A stretch of 64,000 bases of DNA. It comes from Bacteroidota bacterium (GTDB taxonomy: Bacteria > Bacteroidota > Bacteroidia > Chitinophagales > Chitinophagaceae). This document shows, piece by piece, positions 54,001 to 60,591 of this stretch. The notes below the pieces were generated by a model. It had not been told where the DNA came from. It did not search any database and saw only the letters and a list, made by a program, of their open reading frames with translations. A program made the translations under genes and the position numbers. Position 1 is the stretch's first letter; every line of letters begins with the position of its first letter. The stretch is taken from the NCBI GenBank assembly GCA_023386555.1, contig JAEWJK010000008.1, positions 1-64,000 on the forward strand, in the 5' to 3' direction.

Positions 54001-55373
54001 TTGATACTACAGATAACGAAGGCAACAAAGTGAAGATCGTAATTGGTCGTACAGGTGAGGTTAGGATCATGGATGTAAAAAATGATCGTTTACTTATTAC
54101 CAATAACGTTCCTTACGGTGCTACTTTGAATGTGAAAGACGGACAACAAGTGAAGAAAGGTGATACGATCTGTACCTGGGATCCATTCAACAATGTTATC
54201 GTAGCTGAGCAGAATGGTAAAGTGAGATTCGAGAATGTGCTTGAAGGTATCACTTACCGTGATGAGGCTGATGAACAAACAGGCCACAGAGAGAAAGTGG
54301 TTATCGAAACAAAAGATAAAACCAAGATTCCTACTGTTATCATCGAAGGAAAAGATGTTAAACATTATAACCTTCCGGTTGGCTCACATATCATCATGGA
54401 AGAAGGTGATGATGTAAAAGCAGGACAGGTGTTGGTAAAAATTCCAAGGATCTTAGGTAAACTGAGAGATATCACCGGAGGTCTTCCAAGAGTAACCGAG
54501 TTATTCGAGGCAAGAAATCCAGGTAACCCTGCAGTTGTTTGTGAGATAGATGGTGTAGTTACATTCGGTAACATCAAGAGAGGTAATCGTGAAGTGATCG
54601 TTGAAGCAAAAGATGGTATTGTTAAGAAGTACTTAGTACCGCTTACAAGACAGATCCTTGTTCAGGATGGTGACTTTGTGAAAGCCGGAACACCAATGTC
54701 TGACGGACAGGTTGCTCCAGCAGATATTCTTGCAATTAAAGGTCCTTTTGCAGTACAGGAGTATGTGGTAAATGAGATCCAGGAAGTATATCGTTTGCAG
54801 GGTGTACGTATCAACGACAAGCACATTGAAGTGATCGTAAGACAAATGATGAAGAAAGTAGAGATCGTTGATGCAGGAGATACAAGATTCCTTGAAGAAG
54901 ATCTTGAAGACAGGTTTGAATTTAATGAAGAGAACGACAGGATATTTGATAAGAAAGTTGTTACAGAGCCAGGAGACAGTGCTAAACTGAAAGCCGGACA
55001 GATCATTACACTTCGTGAGTTAAGAGAAGAGAATTCAATCTTACGTCGTGCTGATAAGAAACTGGTTGAAGTTAGAGATGCACGTCCTGCAACTGCTACA
55101 CCGGTATTATTAGGTATTACTAAAGCTTCATTGGGTGTTCAAAGCTGGATTTCTGCAGCTTCGTTCCAGGAAACAACCAAAGTGTTGAGTTCTGCAGCGA
55201 TCAATGGTAAGGCTGATGAGATGATGGGCTTGAAAGAGAACGTTATCACCGGTCACCTAATACCTGCAGGTACTGGTCTGAGAGATTTCGAAAACATCAT
55301 TGTTGGAAACAAAGATGAATACGAAGTGCTTGCTACTACAAGAGAAGCGATGAGCTTTGATGAAGAAGAGTAA
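51090..55373 (+). CDS. rpoC: RNA polymerase subunit beta'
   Basis: 1427 residues from the ATG at 51090 ([20 protein letters not shown]), the point where Bacteroidota RpoC homology begins. Zinc-finger 1 is [20 protein letters not shown] (about 66-85), the catalytic NADFDGD is at about 471-477, and the second zinc site has [13 protein letters not shown]. The frame is open further upstream, with ATG 51030 and GTG 51015; the latter is inside the family A repeat. 165 bases separate it from rpoB, and a strong terminator follows. Confidence 0.97.
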   Translation: [1427 protein letters not shown]

Positions 55374-55395
55374 GAGAAAGACTATAGATTATAAT

Positions 55396-55428
55396 AAAAC
55401 AGGAAGTAATAAGCTTCCTGTTTTTTAT
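55396..55428 (+). terminator. Rho-independent terminator of rpoBC
   Basis: AAAACAGGAAG and CTTCCTGTTTT form a perfect 11-bp stem around TAATAAG, followed by T residues. Confidence 0.93.
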
Positions 55429-55453
55429 TTACTTAGCATTAGCTTTTCAATTT

Positions 55454-55491
55454 AGCTTCGTTGTGTCACTCACTTGTGCTTTAGCACTTTT
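55454..55491 (+). repeat. Dispersed repeat family A, copy with a small terminal hairpin
   Basis: AGCTTCGTTGTGTCACTCAC then TTGTGCTTTAGCACTTTT. The core is interrupted after CTTGT by GCTTTAGC, which pairs with itself. Intergenic, upstream of the rpsU promoter. Confidence 0.75.
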
Positions 55492-55544
55492 GGCAGCTTT
55501 TAACCTGACCTTAAGCCACTTTTCTCCGAATTGGGAATTTCGAA

Positions 55545-55575
55545 TTTGGATTTTTGCTTTCAATTCATATCTTTG
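55545..55575 (+). promoter_or_regulatory. rpsU promoter (consensus sigma-A)
   Basis: TTTG at 55545-55548, exactly 19 bases, then TATCTTTG at 55568-55575: a perfect match to the Bacteroidota TTTG-N19-TAnnTTTG consensus. Transcription should begin near 55581, giving a leader of about 30 bases. Confidence 0.85.
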
Positions 55576-55593
55576 CAGCCTTAAAAAATTACC

Positions 55594-55602
55594 AAAGGAG
55601 GT
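55594..55602 (+). promoter_or_regulatory. Perfect Shine-Dalgarno sequence of rpsU
   Basis: AAAGGAGGT ends 8 bases before the ATG at 55611, at ideal spacing. None of the other starts I examined in the window has such a site. In Bacteroidota the ribosome hides its anti-Shine-Dalgarno through S21, S18 and S6; a Shine-Dalgarno on rpsU mRNA is consistent with autoregulation by S21. Confidence 0.9.
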
Positions 55603-55610
55603 ATATTACC

Positions 55611-55808
55611 ATGTTAATCATTGACTCAAAAGATTGCGAAAACATCGACAAGGCGTTGAAAAAGTACAAGAAAAAGTTTGAAAAAAGCAAAACGCTTTTA
55701 CAGTTAAGAGAGCGTCAGAGCTTCACCAAACCTTCTGTAAAACGTCGTGGAGAGGTTTTAAAAGCAATTTATAAGCAACAGATTGCTAGCGGTAAGATAG
55801 AGTCGTAA
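55611..55808 (+). CDS. rpsU: 30S ribosomal protein S21 (bS21)
   Basis: 65 residues (MLIIDSKDCENIDKALKKYK and so on), basic and helical, with FEKSKTLLQLRERQSFTKPS and a KRRGEVLKA end typical of S21. The ATG at 55611 is fixed by the Shine-Dalgarno site; the TTG 57 bases upstream is inside the promoter. It binds near the 3' end of 16S rRNA. The gene order rpsU-xer-hpf-tRNAs-tuf is, as I recall, conserved in the phylum. Confidence 0.97.
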   Translation: MLIIDSKDCENIDKALKKYKKKFEKSKTLLQLRERQSFTKPSVKRRGEVLKAIYKQQIASGKIES

Positions 55809-55823
55809 GATTCACCTCACCAT

Positions 55824-55868
55824 TATATTTGTAGCCATAGAGTATTAACTTTATGGCTACTTTCTTTT
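55824..55868 (+). terminator. rpsU terminator overlapping a -7 box for the recombinase gene
   Basis: GTAGCCATA (55831-55839) and TATGGCTAC (55852-55860) form a perfect 9-bp stem with a 12-base loop, followed by TTTCTTTTA. A TATATTTG box (55824-55831) overlaps its 5' arm. The same bases could therefore end rpsU transcripts and start xer transcripts, whose 5' end would lie in the stem. Confidence 0.65.
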
Positions 55869-56756
55869 ATGGCCGATCATCAATATCCGATAATAGACTT
55901 CCTCGAGTACATCAAATTTGAAAAGCGATACTCCCAGCATACACTTATCTCTTATCAAAACGATCTTGAACAATTCTTCGGTTATTTAACTCAATTCGAT
56001 TCACCTTCCATTCCTCATATTACACCATCATTTATTCGTAGTTGGCTGGCTGAACTAAAAGGAGAGGAGAAACTGACATCAAAATCCATCGTTCGTAAAA
56101 TTTCAACACTGAAATCATTTTTTAAATTTCAGCTTAGAAAAGGTGTGATTGATGCAAGCCCTATGACGACGATCACAGCTCCCAAGATCAGTAGAAGGCT
56201 TCCACAGTTTATTAAGGAAACTGATATCGAAACGTTATTTAAACATGTAGAGTTTCCGGATGATTGGAAAGGAAGAACCAGCCAGATCATACTTCAGTTA
56301 TTTTACAGTACCGGTATTCGTTTAAGCGAATTAATAAATCTCAAAGAAAGCCAGGTAGATCATTATAATCAGCAGATAAAAGTGCTGGGAAAAGGTAATA
56401 AAGAAAGAGTGATACCGGTTTCAGCAGACTTGCTAAATAATATTAAAACCTACATAGCCAACAGTCCTTCAAAAGAAGTAGAAAATGTTTTTGTAAACGA
56501 AAAAGGAAAACCGCTGAATCCAAGAGTGGTGTATAAAGCGGTAAATACTTATTTAACGGCTATTACTACAATAGACAAAAAAAGTCCACACGTTCTCCGT
56601 CACACATTTGCTACTCATTTAATGAATAATGGTGCTGATCTTAATGCAGTTAAAGAACTGTTGGGGCATAGCAGTCTTGCCGCTACGCAGGTGTATACAC
56701 ATAACACCATTGAAAAGCTGAAAGATGTATTTAAAAAGGCTCACCCAAAAGCCTGA
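55869..56756 (+). CDS. Tyrosine recombinase of the XerC/XerD type
   Basis: 295 residues. N-terminal SAM-like core-binding domain (FLEYIKFEKRYSQHTLISYQ) and C-terminal catalytic domain with Arg151 (STGIRLSEL), Lys175 (LGKGNKER), His241 and Arg244 (HVLRHTFATH), His267 (LLGHSS) and the nucleophile Tyr276 (QVYTH). The length and motifs fit chromosome-dimer resolution at dif. No attachment site or other mobile-element gene is near, so it is a housekeeping recombinase. XerC versus XerD cannot be decided from one sequence. Confidence 0.92.
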   Translation: MADHQYPIIDFLEYIKFEKRYSQHTLISYQNDLEQFFGYLTQFDSPSIPHITPSFIRSWLAELKGEEKLTSKSIVRKISTLKSFFKFQLRKGVIDASPMTTITAPKISRRLPQFIKETDIETLFKHVEFPDDWKGRTSQIILQLFYSTGIRLSELINLKESQVDHYNQQIKVLGKGNKERVIPVSADLLNNIKTYIANSPSKEVENVFVNEKGKPLNPRVVYKAVNTYLTAITTIDKKSPHVLRHTFATHLMNNGADLNAVKELLGHSSLAATQVYTHNTIEKLKDVFKKAHPKA

Positions 56757-56930
56757 ACCAATCTTCCTAGCAGCTGAAATTCATAAATTTTGGCATGGCA
56801 AAAAAGATAAATAAATTCTTGGTCTTTTAAGCATACTAAACTAACTTGAGGCTATAATAAAGGCCTATTGAAAAGATCGCTACACAACTAAGTTCTTAAT
56901 TTATTATTTCACTGTTTTAAAAGCGATGCT

Positions 56931-57230
56931 ATGAATGTTAGAATTCAAACTGTGCACTTTGATGCAGATGCTAGATTAACCGATTTCGTAAACAAAAAAC
57001 TGGAAAAACTCAACACATTTCATGACCGCATTGTAAGGGTGGATGTATTCCTGAAACTGGATAACGTTGCTCATGCTATAAAAGACAAAATAGCTGAGAT
57101 AAGGGTACATGTACCACGCCAGGAATTCTTTGTAAAAGTTTCCTCAAAATCTTTTGAAGAGTCTTTTGAATCTGCACTCGATGCAATGATCACGCAGATA
57201 AAAAGGAAAAAAGAAAAGATGGCAGCTTGA
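56931..57230 (+). CDS. hpf: Ribosome hibernation-promoting factor, short HPF/RaiA family
   Basis: 99 residues with the beta-alpha-beta-beta-beta-alpha pattern: IQTVHFDADARLTDFVNKKL, then VRVDVFLKLDN, IAEIRVHVP and FEESFESALDAMITQIKRKKE. The short form lacks the C-terminal dimerisation domain of long HPF. It binds the decoding centre of idle ribosomes. The 174 bases upstream have no gene and no clear -7 box. Confidence 0.93.
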   Translation: MNVRIQTVHFDADARLTDFVNKKLEKLNTFHDRIVRVDVFLKLDNVAHAIKDKIAEIRVHVPRQEFFVKVSSKSFEESFESALDAMITQIKRKKEKMAA

Positions 57231-57241
57231 TAATTTTATTG

Positions 57242-57270
57242 AAAGGACTCGTACGAGTCCTTTTTTCTTT
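57242..57270 (+). terminator. Rho-independent terminator after hpf
   Basis: AAAGGACTC and GAGTCCTTT are perfectly complementary around GTAC, followed by TTTTCTTTTT. Confidence 0.93.
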
Positions 57271-57284
57271 TTATAGCTTTATGT

Positions 57285-57539
57285 ATGAAAATTATTTTAT
57301 CGATTCTTTTCGGCATACTGATTTTTTCCTGCACTGCCGATCACTATGAAACGAAAGCAACAATTATTGAGAGAAGAGTTTTAGAAGATAACAGCCTACT
57401 TATCAAATATTCTTTTACTGCAGGAAGTAAAATAATAATCGATAGTGTTCGAACAAAAAACAGCGTTATACCACACGATTCTTTACTTGTAATATACTCT
57501 CCATCTAACCCGGAAAACAATACATTAAACTTGAAATGA
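57285..57539 (+). CDS. Small putative lipoprotein
   Basis: 84 residues. The signal MKIILSILFGILIFSC ends in a lipobox with Cys16, then a short beta-rich domain (YETKATIIERRVLEDNSLLI and YSFTAGSKIIIDSV). No family is recognised. It starts 15 bases after the hpf terminator and ends 117 bases before the tRNA cluster. Confidence 0.68.
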   Translation: MKIILSILFGILIFSCTADHYETKATIIERRVLEDNSLLIKYSFTAGSKIIIDSVRTKNSVIPHDSLLVIYSPSNPENNTLNLK

Positions 57540-57580
57540 ATATTTCTGTGGATAAGCTTCTAAAAAATTTATTTTCAAAA

Positions 57581-57628
57581 TTTTGCTGAAAGCAGTTTTC
57601 CATTACCTTTGCCATCCCAAAAACGGGA
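57581..57628 (+). promoter_or_regulatory. Promoter and 5' hairpin of the tRNA cluster
   Basis: TTTTG (57581-57585) and TACCTTTG (57604-57611) are 18 bases apart. Just after, ATCCC and GGGAT (57614-57628) pair around an A-rich loop, then AGCTCTTAATAATTTTTTT follows. The layout parallels the rpmB promoter, with a hairpin at the very start of the transcript. Confidence 0.75.
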
Positions 57629-57655
57629 TAGCTCTTAATAATTTTTTTTAAATAA

Positions 57656-57728
57656 GCCACTTTAGCTCAGTTGGTAGAGCAACTGATTTGTAATCAGTAG
57701 GTCGTTGGTTCGACTCCGACAAGTGGCT
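57656..57728 (+). tRNA. tRNA-Thr (TGT)
   Basis: 73 bases. Acceptor GCCACTT/AAGTGGC with discriminator T; D arm AGCTCAGTTGGTAGAGC, anticodon loop TTTGTAA with TGT, and T arm GGTTCGACTCC. CCA is not encoded. First of four tRNAs leading into tuf. Confidence 0.97.
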
Positions 57729-57761
57729 CAATACTGGCGTAGAAGGTTGAAAGACCTTGCC

Positions 57762-57844
57762 GGGCAGGTTCCAGAGCGGCCAAATGGGGTGGACTGTAAA
57801 TCCACTGTCTTTCGACTTCAGAGGTTCGAATCCTCTCCTGCCCA
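57762..57844 (+). tRNA. tRNA-Tyr (GTA)
   Basis: 83 bases with a long variable arm, as expected for tRNA-Tyr. Acceptor GGGCAGG/CCTGCCC, discriminator A, anticodon GTA in ACTGTAAAT, T arm GGTTCGAATCC. CCA not encoded. Confidence 0.97.
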
Positions 57845-57849
57845 CAAAA

Positions 57850-57956
57850 TCAATTAGACAATTGCTTAATTAGGCAATTCGAGAATTGAGAAGATATTTG
57901 AATAGAGACTTTCTTCATTGACTAATTGTCAAATTGTTGAATTGTCAAATTAATTA
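57850..57956. repeat. Imperfect palindrome between tRNA-Tyr and tRNA-Gly
   Basis: AT-rich arms AATTAGACAATTGCTTAATT and GACTAATTGTCAAATT are partly complementary, with further CAATT/AATTG pairs. The spacer can fold as a long imperfect stem between two tRNAs. Confidence 0.45.
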
Positions 57957-58029
57957 GCGGGAGTAGCTCATTTGGTAGAGCGATAGCCTTCCAAGCTATA
58001 GGTGGCCAGTTCGAGCCTGGTCTCCCGCT
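57957..58029 (+). tRNA. tRNA-Gly (TCC)
   Basis: 73 bases. Acceptor GCGGGAG/CTCCCGC, discriminator T, D arm AGCTCATTTGGTAGAGC, anticodon TCC in CTTCCAA, T arm CAGTTCGAGCCTG. CCA not encoded. Confidence 0.97.
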
Positions 58030-58040
58030 CAAAAAAGGCT

Positions 58041-58122
58041 GAGTCATCAGTCAATAAGTCATTGGGTCATTTTTGAATTGACTTGTTATTGATGACTCGA
58101 TTGCCATTGACTCAATGACTTT
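58041..58122. repeat. Palindromic repeat family B, copy 3 (tRNA spacer)
   Basis: GAGTCATCA (58041-58049) pairs with TGATGACTC (58090-58098), with internal AATAAGTCA and TGACTTGTTATT arms. A further CATTGACTCAATGACTTTT flank continues the GTCA/TGAC theme. It fills the gap between tRNA-Gly and tRNA-Thr. Confidence 0.7.
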
Positions 58123-58128
58123 TAAGAA

Positions 58129-58200
<72 letters not shown>

Positions 58201-58213
58201 CAAACAGGTGAGT

Positions 58214-58253
58214 TAAGAACAGAAAGTACAAGAGTGCGACGCAACGAAAGCTT
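58214..58253 (-). repeat. Dispersed repeat family A, copy upstream of tuf
   Basis: On the minus strand AAGCTTTCG, then TTGCGTCGCACTCTTGTAC, then TTTC. It lies between tRNA-Thr and tuf, probably inside their common transcript. Confidence 0.85.
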
Positions 58254-58314
58254 AATAAAGTTGAGTTGCCTGGATCATAAAAAAGTTTTGTAAACACAAT
58301 TAAAAACCGATAAG

Positions 58315-59502
58315 ATGTCTAAAGAGACCTTTAAGAGGGAGAAACCCCACGTTAACGTTGGTACAATTGGCCACGTAGACCACGGTAAAACTACCCTTAC
58401 TGCTGCAATTACCAGCCATCTCGCCTCTAAAGGTATGGCTGAAGCTAGAAAGTATGATGATATTGATGCTGCTCCTGAAGAAAAGGAAAGAGGTATCACT
58501 ATCAATACCGCACACGTAGAATACCAAACTTCTAACCGTCACTATGCACACGTTGACTGTCCTGGTCACGCTGACTATGTTAAGAACATGATCACTGGTG
58601 CTGCACAAATGGACGGAGCCATCCTTGTAGTTGCTGCTACAGATGGCCCTATGCCACAAACAAAAGAGCACATCCTTCTTGCTCGTCAGGTAGGTGTTCC
58701 TCGTATCGTGGTGTTCATGAACAAGGTTGACCTTGTTGATGATGCTGAATTATTAGACTTAGTTGAAATGGAGATCCGTGAGTTATTAAGCTCATATGGT
58801 TTCGATGGAGATAATACACCAATCATCAAAGGATCTGCTACAGGTGCTTTGGCTGGTGAAGCTAAATGGTTAACTGCGATCGACGAGTTAATGGAAGCTG
58901 TAGATACTTACATTCCTTTGCCTCCACGTCCAATTGATCAGCCATTCCTTATGTCAGTAGAAGACGTGTTCTCGATCACTGGTCGTGGTACAGTTGCTAC
59001 TGGTCGTATCGAAAGAGGTATCATCAAAGTGGGTGAAGCAGTTGAGATCGTTGGTTTGATCGAAGCTCCTTTAAGTTCTGTATGTACTGGTGTTGAGATG
59101 TTCAAAAAACTTCTTGACGAAGGACAGGCTGGTGACAATGCTGGTTTGTTATTGAGAGGTATTGAGAAGAAAGATATCCGTCGTGGTATGGTTATCTGTA
59201 AGCCAAAATCAATCACTCCACATACTGAATTTAAATGTGAGGTTTACGTATTGAGCAAAGAAGAAGGTGGACGTCATACTCCATTCTTCAACAAGTATCG
59301 TCCTCAGTTCTACTTCAGAACAACAGACGTAACTGGTGAAGTTGTTCTTCCAGAAGGAACTGAAATGGTAATGCCTGGTGATAACATCGGTCTTACAGTA
59401 AAACTTATCCAGCCGATTGCGATGGAAAAAGGTTTGAAGTTCGCTATTCGTGAAGGTGGTAGAACAGTAGGAGCCGGACAGGTTACTGAGATTATTAAAT
59501 AA
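58315..59502 (+). CDS. tuf: Elongation factor Tu
   Basis: 395 residues. GTPase that delivers aminoacyl-tRNA to the ribosome. G1 GHVDHGKTT (18-26), G3 DCPGHADY, G4 NKVD, switch I with DAAPEEKERGITI, then domains 2 and 3 (TGRGTVATGRIERG, GGRHTPFFNKYRPQFYFRT; partial). Downstream of four tRNAs, which supply substrates of the same step. No clear separate -7 box, so it may be read through from the tRNA promoter. Confidence 0.98.
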   Translation: MSKETFKREKPHVNVGTIGHVDHGKTTLTAAITSHLASKGMAEARKYDDIDAAPEEKERGITINTAHVEYQTSNRHYAHVDCPGHADYVKNMITGAAQMDGAILVVAATDGPMPQTKEHILLARQVGVPRIVVFMNKVDLVDDAELLDLVEMEIRELLSSYGFDGDNTPIIKGSATGALAGEAKWLTAIDELMEAVDTYIPLPPRPIDQPFLMSVEDVFSITGRGTVATGRIERGIIKVGEAVEIVGLIEAPLSSVCTGVEMFKKLLDEGQAGDNAGLLLRGIEKKDIRRGMVICKPKSITPHTEFKCEVYVLSKEEGGRHTPFFNKYRPQFYFRTTDVTGEVVLPEGTEMVMPGDNIGLTVKLIQPIAMEKGLKFAIREGGRTVGAGQVTEIIK

Positions 59503-59535
59503 GCATTTAATGCTTTTAAAGCGAATGAATTTCCA

Positions 59536-59587
59536 TACATTTGCTACATAATTCTAAAAGCTGTCTCGGTAACGGGATAGCTTTTAG
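59536..59587 (+). promoter_or_regulatory. -7 box and leader hairpin of the tRNA-Trp-secE-nusG unit
   Basis: TACATTTG (59536-59543) matches TAnnTTTG. Then CTAAAAGCTGTC (59554 on) pairs with GATAGCTTTTAG (to 59587), a stem of about 14 bp ending 6 bases before tRNA-Trp. No T-run follows, so it is more likely a leader or processing hairpin than a terminator of tuf. Confidence 0.6.
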
Positions 59588-59593
59588 CTTTCT

Positions 59594-59665
59594 ACGGGCA
59601 TAGTACAACGGTTAGTATAGAGGTCTCCAAAACCTTTGATCTGGGTTCGAATCCTAGTGCCCGTG
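59594..59665 (+). tRNA. tRNA-Trp (CCA)
   Basis: 72 bases. Acceptor ACGGGCA/TGCCCGT, discriminator G, D arm GTACAACGGTTAGTAT, anticodon CCA in CTCCAAA, T arm CTGGGTTCGAATCCTAG. Sits between tuf and secE, the usual place in this phylum. Confidence 0.96.
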
Positions 59666-59743
59666 CAAACTGATTTGAGATTTGTGATTTCTGATTTAAT
59701 AGCTCAGAATTTCAAACTTCAAATTTCAAACTCCGAATTTGAA

Positions 59744-59941
59744 ATGAACAAGATCGTAAATTATTTCAGTGCAAGCTATCGAGAATTAACGGAGAAGGTA
59801 ACCTGGCCTACATGGGGTCAATTGCAGCAAAGCACTGTTATTGTACTTGTAGCTACTGTTCTCATCACAGCATTGGTTTGGTTAATGGATTTTGCCAGTG
59901 CCCAGATCTTAAAGCTGATTTATTCATTATTTAAGCAGTAA
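59744..59941 (+). CDS. secE: Preprotein translocase subunit SecE
   Basis: 65 residues from ATG 59744. The amphipathic motif YRELTEKVTWPTWGQLQQST and one membrane span (VIVLVATVLITALVWLMDF) are the minimal SecE. Longer versions of the frame would run into tRNA-Trp and are rejected. Followed by nusG after 3 bases. Confidence 0.95.
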   Translation: MNKIVNYFSASYRELTEKVTWPTWGQLQQSTVIVLVATVLITALVWLMDFASAQILKLIYSLFKQ

Positions 59942-59944
59942 CTG

Positions 59945-60544
59945 ATGGAAGAAACAACAGTTCAGCAGCAAGATACCGCACAACAGAAAGAGAGTAAATG
60001 GTATGTGTTAAGGGTCGTGAGTGGTAAAGAACGAAAGGTGAAGGAATATCTTGACAAGGATATTTCAAGAAGTGGGTGGACGGAGATCATTAAGCAGGTA
60101 TTTCTTCCAATGGAGAAGGTGTATAAAGTGCAGAACGGAAAGAAGGTGATGAGAGAGAAAAACTACTTTCCCGGCTATGTAATGCTGGAAGTTACGGATG
60201 GTAAGTTAACAGACGATATCATTCAGCACATCAGCAATATCAGCAACGTAATGCATTTTCTTACTGATGGTAAAGGCTCTAAAGGAAACATCATTTCTCT
60301 TCGTAAGTCTGAAGTAAATAAAATGCTGGGTAAGGTTGATGAGATGAACGACCAGGGTGTAACCATGAGTGAGCCATTTATTGTTGGCGAAACCATCAAG
60401 ATCATCGAAGGTCCTTTCAACGACTTTAATGGTGTGATCGAGGAAGTGAATGATGAGAAGAAGAAACTAAAAGTTACAGTGAAAATATTTGGTCGTTCTA
60501 CACCTGTTGAATTGAACTACATGCAGGTAGAAAAACTCGGATAA
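59945..60544 (+). CDS. nusG: Transcription termination/antitermination protein NusG
   Basis: 199 residues. NGN domain (KWYVLRVVSGKERKVKEYL, then VFLPMEKVYKVQNGKK and NYFPGYVMLEV) and C-terminal KOW domain (IGET or VGETIKIIEGPFNDFNGVIEEV). It links RNA polymerase to Rho or the ribosome. Slightly longer than E. coli NusG through a Gln-rich N-terminus. A UUCG terminator follows. Confidence 0.97.
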   Translation: MEETTVQQQDTAQQKESKWYVLRVVSGKERKVKEYLDKDISRSGWTEIIKQVFLPMEKVYKVQNGKKVMREKNYFPGYVMLEVTDGKLTDDIIQHISNISNVMHFLTDGKGSKGNIISLRKSEVNKMLGKVDEMNDQGVTMSEPFIVGETIKIIEGPFNDFNGVIEEVNDEKKKLKVTVKIFGRSTPVELNYMQVEKLG

Positions 60545-60566
60545 ATAACCAAGATATAAAATGGAG

Positions 60567-60591
60567 ATCCTGCTTCGGCAGGATTTTTTAT
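60567..60591. terminator. Bidirectional terminator after nusG
   Basis: ATCCTGC, loop TTCG, GCAGGAT, then TTTTTTA. A very stable UUCG tetraloop. The stop codon of the convergent histidine kinase gene lies in its T-run. Confidence 0.93.

Noticed and set aside
55554..55610. N-terminal extension of S21 from a TTG
   Set aside because: It would span the promoter and the Shine-Dalgarno site; S21 proteins begin at MLIIDSKD.
55869..56756. Integrase of a mobile element
   Set aside because: No attachment repeats, excisionase or cargo genes nearby; neighbours are rpsU and hpf, and the motifs fit a housekeeping Xer recombinase.
59636..59743. N-terminal extension of SecE
   Set aside because: It reads through the 3' part of tRNA-Trp; SecE homology starts at MNKIVNYF.
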